Source: Nymphaea colorata (lineage: Eukaryota > Streptophyta > Magnoliopsida > Nymphaeales > Nymphaeaceae). From it: a DNA stretch of 64,000 bases. Shown piece by piece: positions 13,301-22,300 of this stretch; the first letter of the stretch is position 1; the number at the start of each line of letters is the position of its first letter. Below the pieces are notes generated by a model. The model was given only the letters and a program-made list of their open reading frames with translations. It was not told the DNA's origin and ran no database searches. The position numbers and the translations under genes were made by a program. The stretch spans positions 12,848,571-12,912,570 of the forward strand of contig NC_045138.2 in assembly GCF_008831285.2 (NCBI RefSeq). Direction: 5' to 3'.

Positions 13301-16300
13301 ATCCATTGTGATCCCTATTAGGTCTAATCCCTTCTTTAAGTAGGGATTAGTAAAAAATTATAATGACATCCAACATATTTAAGAAGTTCCTAAAAGAAGA
13401 TCACATAAATATAAATTCTATCTACCCCTTCACAATAACGTGTATTATTACTCAATACTCCTCAATTTGGAGCATAGATATCAATTATGTTCAGTTTGGT
13501 GCAACACTTGAAAAACCTTGAACTTGTAAGAGGTTTGGTGCTTCCCAAGTTTTGCATTTTTATACAGCATGGAGTTTGACATTCATGGTTTCTCTCTTAG
13601 AATCTAGTGCAGCTTCATCAGGTTCATTATATGAGTGGATGATAGCTAAACTTTGCATAAATTTGAGAGAAGGAAAATTCGTAGATAACAAATCTGTGGG
13701 GTGACCTTGTATGTCTTTAAATATTCTAATATACAGTTCTGTATTTATATTATCTCTAGAACCTCCTCTAGTTGTTTGTCTTCTGGGACAGGTAATTAGT
13801 ATTAAGATCCACGTCTGGATCTGGATCCAGATCGTCTGATTCATGTCTGACTTGTATGTTTATTCTGTCTTGTTTTAGAGATGTTTAATTAGTGGCATAC
13901 ATGTAATATTTATGTTGTGTCATATTTTTTGTCAATGGTGTAATTGTATTTAGGTAATAAAATATAGGGTTTAGAGGCATGCTGGGTTAATCGCTGCCCC
14001 AACCTTGCATCATCCCTCTTTTCCTTCTTCTCTGTTTTCTGCTCATATTAAGTGTGAACTAAGGTAATTCAAAGAAGCAAGATATCTAGAATCTTTCATG
14101 GAGCCAGTTTTGCTAGATTCTACTGAAGGTATGCACAAAGAGATCCAAGTTTTGTTCTTCCAGTCAAGAGATTGAATCCTTCCTTCTTTTCCTTTATTTC
14201 TGTTGCTGAATCGTGTGATTCCTAAGTCTTTCTCTCTCCCTATCTTTTCTGTCGTCTATTCTTAAATTTCAGAGTCTCCTACTTTTCTGTCGTCTTGGGC
14301 TGTTGCTTTCTGTCGAGAACCACATTCTTCCTTGCTTACCTTTTGCAATCTGTTCTGTTCTTCTCCTAAATAAGAAAATGGCATTGTTGAATCTGATCCT
14401 GATCAACGGCCTTGTTCAGAAGTCTGTACTTCCAACTGTTTTTACTTCCTCTTGTTTCCAAGTGTTGTAAGCTTTCTTTGTGATTCCTGATCTGAGATAA
14501 CATTGTTCTTTTGTTAAGTCCTTTCATGTTATTCTTGGTTGTTTTTTGCTCTTACTCTTCTTTTTTCAATCAGCAGTAGAAAATAGGTATTTATCGGACA
14601 CAACTTTCAGCATACTGTGGACAAGTAGACTCTACTAGTTCTGCCCTTTGTCCCTGAAACTTGTTTCTCTTCCAGCAGAAAAAAAAAGGAAAACAAGTTC
14701 CCACCTTGCAAATATATTTGTCCAATTAGGCCCATTGAGGGTCTGCTGATTGATTAAGGTGAAATTTTTCATATTGTCTTATATTCTTGGTTTCCTCTTG
14801 TTTTCATTTTTATCGTGATGAATTCTTTTTTAAGTTCCGGTCTGTCTACCACTTTCTTGAATCAACTTGCCAGTTGTCACTGTAAAGCTCACCCATTCCA
14901 ATTTCTTGACTTGGAAGAGGCAAATACTTCCTTTATATAGAGCTAGGATCTCAATGAGCATCTTGATGGTTCTACTCCCACACACCATAGTTTATTGTTT
15001 AGGAAACTAAGGATGAGAAGGGTACTACATCTTCCAAGCCTATGAAAAATTTAGAATACACAACATGGAGAAAGCGTGATCAGTCTTTGGGCACTTACAT
15101 CACGTTAACACTTTCCCAAAAAGTGTTGGCCACTCCTCAGATGACTATACTGCAGAAGGATTGTGGAGTCATCTATCTCAAACATATAGATATGGGAGGC
15201 ACAAGTTTTGTTATTGAAGAAAGAATTCCGAAATTTAAGGAAAGGTTCGATGGAGTCTATAGGTCCTATGAAGGGGACCACCGATCACTTGGCAGTCATT
15301 GAGAGTGCTATTTCAGACAAAGACAAAGTTCAACAACTCATCTGTTGAAAGTAGAAAGTTTGGCTTTAAATGTGGTAGTTAGTTGAATATTTAAAAGTTA
15401 GGGTTCTCTTATGTCATTTCAATATTTTATGTGTCCTCCGTTTGTAACTGTTACAGCCGTGCCCTAATCTCTCTTTTAGTAGAGATTAGTGTACGAGATT
15501 GAGTAAGAAGTTTTACCGCCTCTCTCTCTCTCTTTCTTTCTCTCGTTCTCCCCTTCCCTATTACGCAACATGGTATCAGAGCCACGACTCAAGCTGCTGG
15601 CGTGATCGGCTCAAGCTGCAGGCGTGATCGACTCAAGCTGTTGGCGTCATCGACTCTGTGTTCTGGCGTGATCGTTTCTTGCCCATCTTGCATACGAGAA
15701 TATCTCAGACTTACGAGAACACCTCAAGCTGTTGCTGGAGTAATCTCTAACTTATCTCATATTCTCTGCTGTGTAGAGGAGGACCTGATCTCGCCTATGT
15801 GGAAGGCGTGATCAGATCCTCACGTGGAGTATTTGGATATTTTTTTATGTGCTGGTCATGGATACTGTTTAGAGTGTTGAACGTTTAAGTGTTGAAGAAA
15901 CGTTGATATGCTGTCTGTAGTTGTGGTTTGAGGGATGATCAGAAATTCTGGTGAAGCAAAATAGATGCAGAATTTATCTACGCAAGATGTGGAATGTTAG
16001 AAGCAGCGGCAGACTTCATTTATAAGTTCTGTTTTCCAGCAAGTTTATTCCCTGTCGTTTCCTGTGTAGTTTCAGCAAATTTTCTTTCCAGCAAGTTGTC
16101 CGTTTTCTCCTTTTTCCTTGCTGTTTTGGGGGTTGTTGAAAGAGGCTGCGTGACTGTTCTTTGTTCTGTTCCTGAAGGCTGCGTGAAATTGCTGCATATA
16201 TATATATTTCATTTTGGTCGTCCCATTCTTGCTGTGATTTATGATGGCTGAGAACCAAAGATTGGAGGGTGGTAATGATCATAAAGGAGTTGGAAATCCC

Positions 16301-19300
16301 TTTTCCTATGGATCTACAGTTAAATTAGATGGACACAACTATGAGTTGTGGTCTAGATCCTTTATGTTGTCAGTAAAAGGACATCGAAAGAGACACATTA
16401 TTGAAGAGGATGAACCTCTTAACAAGACAGACAAGTACATAACCTGGGAAGAGGACGACAGCATGGTTATGTCTTGGATTATGAATAGTGTCCAACCCCA
16501 AATTGCTTCTACTATTACTTACTATACTACTGCGAAGGAGATGTGGGACTTCCTTAGACAGACATATTCTCAAGATAAGAATGTAAGTAAAATCCTTCAA
16601 ATTGAAGAAGAGTTGCACAACCTCCGACAGGGAAATCAAGATTTATCTCAATACTTTGCAACAGTGAAAGCTACTTATGAACGTCTGAAATTTTTGCGTC
16701 CTCCTTGCAAATCGTGTTATAAGTCACATTTTGAACCTACTATGGTTGCGAAGTTTCTTGCTGGTCTCTCCCCTGAGTATGCTTCTGCTAAGGATCAAAT
16801 GCTCACTGGAAGTGAAATTCCTGAGCTCTCTGATGCATACAACAGACTTAGCCGTCTTGCTGTTAGCCTGTCTCAACCAACTGGTGTGACGCCTACCTCT
16901 GCTTCTGCTCTTGCTGTGGGGGGTGGTCGCGGTCATAGCTCCACCTATAGTGTCAGAGGAAGAAATATAGGTCGTGGAACTGGGGGCCGTGGGAGGTTCC
17001 AATGTACCTATTGTGGAAAGATTGGACACTTAGAGGATCGCTGTTGGGATAAACATGGTCGCCCATCCTCTTTGTCGCAAGGAAGAAATATAGTCATCAA
17101 ACAGGGCAAGAGTCCTACTCACTTATCTATGGGTTCTGCACAGACTGCCACTCCTACAGTGGAGGACGCTTCGTCTAGTATAGCGCCAGAGACAGTTACA
17201 GTCAGCATTGACAGAGTTGAGTACGAGCAATTTTTAGCGCACAAAGCCTCACAGGCTTCAGCTTCTATAGCGTTGACCGATCGAGCCTTTTCAGCGGGTC
17301 CTTCCACATCTGACTCAGGTACTTTGTGGATTATTGATTCAGGAGCATCGAGACATTTCTGCAGTAGCCCTGGGTGGTTTACTACTCTACATAAATTTCC
17401 TCAGCCACGTCATGTCAAAATTGCAGATGGTAGACTGTCACCCGTATTGGGCTATGGAAATGTGAAACTTTCTCAGTCTATGACTATTTCACATGTTTTA
17501 TATGCTCCTAACTTTCCATCTCATTTACTCTCGGTTAAACAGTTGACTACTGATTTACACTGTCGTGTTATTTTTGACCCTGGTTCATGCTCATTTCAGG
17601 ACTTGCAAACTGGGAAGACGATTGGTGGCGGCTATGAGAAAGGGGGAGTCTACATCCTGTCGGCTCCAATGGGTCTTGCAGCTACCGCGTCTACATCAGA
17701 GTCTACAATCTTCCAGTGGCATCTCCGGCTTGGTCACCCTTCAGCACCCAAGCTTCGTTCTCTCCTGCCTAAACTTTCAGTTCCAGAGTCTTTCCAGTGT
17801 GAGGCATGTCAACTTGGCAAGCACACACGTAGTAGTTTTCCTTCGAGTCTTAGTCCTTCAAGTCAAGGGTTATTTGATCTTCTTCATGTTGATGTGTGGG
17901 GGCCTAGCAGGGTTGCTAGCCGAGATAGGTTTAGGTACTTTCTTGTCGTTGTTGATGATTATTCTCGAGTCAGTTGGGTATTCCTGTTGAAGGAAAGGTC
18001 TGAAGTAATTTGTATTCTCAAAAACTTGATTATTGAAATAAAGACTCAATTTAGTTCTGTGGTTAAGTGTATTCGCACTGATAATGCTCTTGAGTTCAAA
18101 TCATCTATCTTAATGACCTTTTATGCTGAAAATGGTATCTCTCCCCAATTTACATGTCCTCATACCTCACAACAGAATGGAGTTGCCGAACGAAAACATC
18201 GGCAACTTCTAACTCTTGCTCGAACCCTAATGCTTCATAATCACGTACCTGCATACTTATGGGGTGATGCCATTCTCATGTCTTGTTACCTGACCAATCG
18301 TTTGCCATCATCCTCCATTGACAACAAAGTACCTATTAAACTTGTTTATCCCAATCGAAGCTTGTTTTCCGTTGCACCAAAAGTTTTTGGTTGTACCTGT
18401 TTTGTTCATATTCTTGGGCCTAAACGTGATAAACTTGCTGCTCAAGCCATTAAGTGTGTGTTCATTGGCTACCCCCGAAACCAAAAAGGGTACAAGTGCT
18501 TTGATCCGGTAACTCACAAAGAGTATATCAGTGCGGATGTCACTTTTTTCGAGGAGCGGTCTTACTTTAATCCTCTTACCTCTACATCATCTGAAATGCC
18601 ATGTCCTATCCCTTTACCTATCCCACCTATCCCGTTGCAATCCTTTCCATCTCCTACGCTGACTATGAATAGGTTTCAGGATCCTCCATTGGTCTACACT
18701 CGGCGACAGGACCCCTCTCATGGTCGACCATCAGACTCTTCTCAAGATGTGAGCTCCACTGAAGTAAGTATACCTGATGTTGTTCCTTCAAATGACTTGC
18801 CTATAGCCCTGCGCAAAGGCAAGAGACAGTGTACCATGCATCCTATCTCTCACTTTGTTTCCACTGCCCATCTTGATGATAACTTACAACAGTTTCTTAA
18901 GGCTATGGCAGTTCATACAGTCCCAACTAGTCATCAACAGGCCTTACTCGATTGTAAATGGCGAACAGCTATGCAAGATGAGATGGATGCCCTCGTACAG
19001 CGTGGTACCTGGGAGTTGGTCGATCCACCTGACGACTGTGACATTGTTGGCGCCAAATGGGTATTTACAGTCAAATATCATTCAGATGGATCATTAGAGC
19101 GATACAAGGCTCGATTAGTGGCTAAAGGTTACACTCAGACATACGGGGTTGACTTCTTTGAGACGTTCTCTCCAGTGGCAAGATTGGGCACTATTCGTCT
19201 TATTATTTCAGTTGCGGTTCACTCGGATTGGCCTATGTATCAGCTTGATGTGAAGAATGCCTTTTTGTATGGTGATCTTGAGGAGACCGTGTATATGCAA

Positions 19301-22300
19301 CAACCTCCAGGGTTCGAGAAACAGGGGGAGTGTAGTAAAGTGTGTCGGTTGAAGAAGGCTATCTATGGACTTAAACAAAGTCCCAGGGCATGGTTCCACA
19401 AATTATCAGAGGTAGTTTCACAGTGTGGATTTGAACGATCTCCTTTGGATCATTCTCTATTCATCAAGAAGACCTCTACAGGTATTGTTGTCATGATAGT
19501 ATATGTTGATGACATTATTCTGACAGGTGATTGTGGTCAAGAAATATCTGTTACTAAGGCCTTCCTTCAAAAACATTTTGTCACGAAGGATCTTGGTCAC
19601 TTGAGATATTTTCTTGGAATTGAAGTTGTGGAGAACAAAGAAGGTGTAGCATTGTCTCAAAGGAAGTATGTCCTTGATCTTCTGCAAGACACAGGGATGC
19701 TAGGGACCAAGCCGGCTAATCTCCCGATGAATCCTCGTATTCATCTTCATGATGATCAATCAGAACTAGTAGATTCCCGATCTTACAGGTCTCTTATTGG
19801 AAAACTGCTTTATGTTACTGTAACAAGACCAGATATTAGCTTTGCTGTTGGAAAATTAAGTCAGTTTATGGAAAAACCTAGAAAAGTCCACTGGGATGTG
19901 GCGTTGATGGTGTTGAAATATCTAAAATCTTCCCCAGGCAGAGGTCTCTTCTTTAAGAAAGGTGAATATCTAGATGTTGTTGCTTACAGTGATGCTGACT
20001 ATGCAGGGTCTGTTGATGATAGAAGGTCAACAACTGGCTTCTGTGTCTTTGTTGGGGGTAATCTCATATCATGGAGAAGCAAGAAACAAAATGTGGTCTC
20101 TAGATCAAGTGCAGAATCTGAATATAGAGCAATGGCTCAAACAGCTACTGAGATGACGTGGATTAAATCTATGCTAACGAATATGAGTATTCATGTTCCT
20201 CTTCCTATGAGAATGTATTGTGATAACAAGGCTGCTACTTATATTGCAAACAATCCAGTATTTCATGAAAGAACTAAGCACATTGAGGTGGATTGTCATT
20301 ACATTCGTGATCTTATAAAAGAAGGTGTAGTGTCTACAGTTCATGTAGCTTCTGAAGACCAAGCCGCAGATATGTTTACGAAAGCTCTTCCGATTGGTGA
20401 TTTCTCTAGATGTTGTGACAAGCTGAGCATGGTTGACATCTATGCTCCAGCTTGAGGGGGAGTGTTGAAAGTAGAAAGTTTGGCTTTAAATGTGGTAGTT
20501 AGTTGAATATTTAGAAGTTAGGGTTCTCTTATGTCATTTCAATATTTTATGTGTCCTCCGTTTGTAACTGTTACAGCCGTGCCCTAATCTCTCTTTTAGT
20601 AGAGATTAGTGTACGAGATTGAGTAAGAAGTTTTACCGCCTCTCTCTCTCTCTTTCTTTCTCTCGTTCTCCCCTTCCCTATTACGCAACATCATCAATGG
20701 TCTGGGTCCTGATTTTAATATGCTTACTAAACCACTACAATGCTTACATCAGCTCCCTACTTTTGATGTGTTATAGGCAAAGCTACTCCAAGATGAGAAT
20801 ACTATGAAATAATAAGCAGAGGAAAATGACACAGCTAATTTGACATTTAAGTGCTTGACACATATACTTGTACACATTTTGGATGGGGGAGTGGAGAAAA
20901 TCAGGAAGGCAGAGGTTGAGGCCAGTTTAAGAAAGGAGGGGGTGGCATTCCCTACCCCCAATATTCTAGGTGGAAATAATGCAGGGAATCAAAGAAGAGT
21001 ACCCACATGTTTTCAGTGCAACAAGGATTATTCCATTGCTCAGGTTGGTAGTGCACCCAACCCTATATCCAAGTCTTCACTCTCTTTATCTGATGATCTT
21101 TTTACTCCTAAGTCCAAACATTAGTTGTTTTGTTTTTTGTAGTTGTGTAATTATAATGTAGGTTTAATTCTCATAAATTAAAATGATTTGATCATCTGTA
21201 GTTGGCATTTGGTTGTAATTTCATAAATATTATTGAAATTTTCATTAATTTGTAGTAGAAAATACAATGCAAAGATTTATGGCTTGACTTGGCTGAGTTG
21301 CCGAGTCAACTCATCGGCCCGGTGACCATGCTTCCCGATCCGAGTCCAATTCACGACTTTGCCAACTATGATTCACAAGAGAACGTGTGTTAGTCTTGTT
21401 GCAAAGTTTACTTTTTTTTTTCAGAAAATAAGTGTTTAAGTTGTTAACTCTGCAAGTATAATGTTCTTCCTTTCCATGTTATCGATAAAAGAGATTTTAA
21501 GCTATTTGAAATAGCATGTTATGATGTTTAGAGACCTGCTCTGGTTTCTTCTTTATCTAGAAGTCGATACTATGTTATTTCCATTGATTCTTAGTTTCGA
21601 TATACTTGGATAGATTTTATGAAGCATAAGCATGAGGTGTTCCAAATATTTTGAGCCTTCTACCTAATGGTCCAAACTAAGTTTTCCTATAATGTCAGGC
21701 ACTTACAATGTGATGGTGGAGAAGAGTATTCATCAAATGAATTTGTTATCTTTTTTCATAATAATGGAATAAGTTGGCAAGTTTCTTCCCCACATACCCC
21801 ACAACAAAATGGGTTTGTGGAGGGGAAGCTCAGACATATTGTAGAGAGTGCAATGGGTATGTTACATGACATTCATGTGCCCATCTCTTTGGACAGAGGT
21901 TTTTCACGTGGGTTTATGTTATAAACCGTCTCCCTATGTCAATATTGGACTATAAGTCCCCTATCTTATGATGAGTTGTCACGTTTTTTGGTACATTTGT
22001 TATGTACATATTGACTCGTCAAAAACAATTTTCATGCCAAATGTAAGTTTGTAGGATCTGTAGATCACTCCAAAGGATACCAGTGTTGATCTTACTAGTA
22101 GGTGCATCGAGACTTCCAAGAATGTTGTTTTGTATGAGCAGAATATTGAAAATGATTCGAGCAGTTGTCTTCTAGCCTTTGTCACATGGGTGCAGGTTGT
22201 AGGTACTAGTGTGGGTGGGGATGCAGGTGTGGGATGCGGCAAGTTCCAAAAAGATTGGGTGCGGGTGCGACGAGGGCATATATATATATATATATATATA

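Larger units (their letters stand above)
15343..20690 (+). mobile_element. Copia LTR retrotransposon C, young and apparently complete (5348 bp)
   Basis: LTRs 15343-15570 and 20463-20690, each 228 bp, with one substitution seen between them (taaaag against tagaag). A 5-bp duplication tcatc lies at 15338-15342 and 20691-20695. PBS tggtatcagagcc follows the 5' LTR, and a purine tract tgaggggga lies at 20453-20461. It carries one intact gag-pol frame, and catalytic residues of all enzymes are visible. It is inserted in the gag of relic D, sense to ZDP, in the ZDP last intron. Confidence 0.95.
14900..22180 (+). mobile_element. Decayed Copia relic D, interrupted by element C
   Basis: Pieces in order on +: gag (TTWRKRDQSLGTYITLTLS, 15060-15300; DKDKVQQ before 15343, and NGLGPDFNMLTKPL after 20691), RRVPTCFQCNK zinc knuckle start near 21000, integrase core (HLQCDGGEEYSSNEF, SPHTPQQNGFVEGKLRHI, 21690-21900) and integrase C-part (FVGSVDHSKGYQC) near 22050. 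Many stops and shifts. It resembles element A more than C. No LTRs were recognised. Confidence 0.7.

Noticed and set aside
15571-15583. TGGTATCAGAGCC (also at other Copia elements) as a tRNA gene
   Set aside because: It is only the 3' complement of initiator tRNA-Met next to an LTR, i.e. a primer binding site; no cloverleaf follows.
18308-18517. Short frames on the opposite strand of Copia elements A and C
   Set aside because: Shadows of the gag-pol frames.
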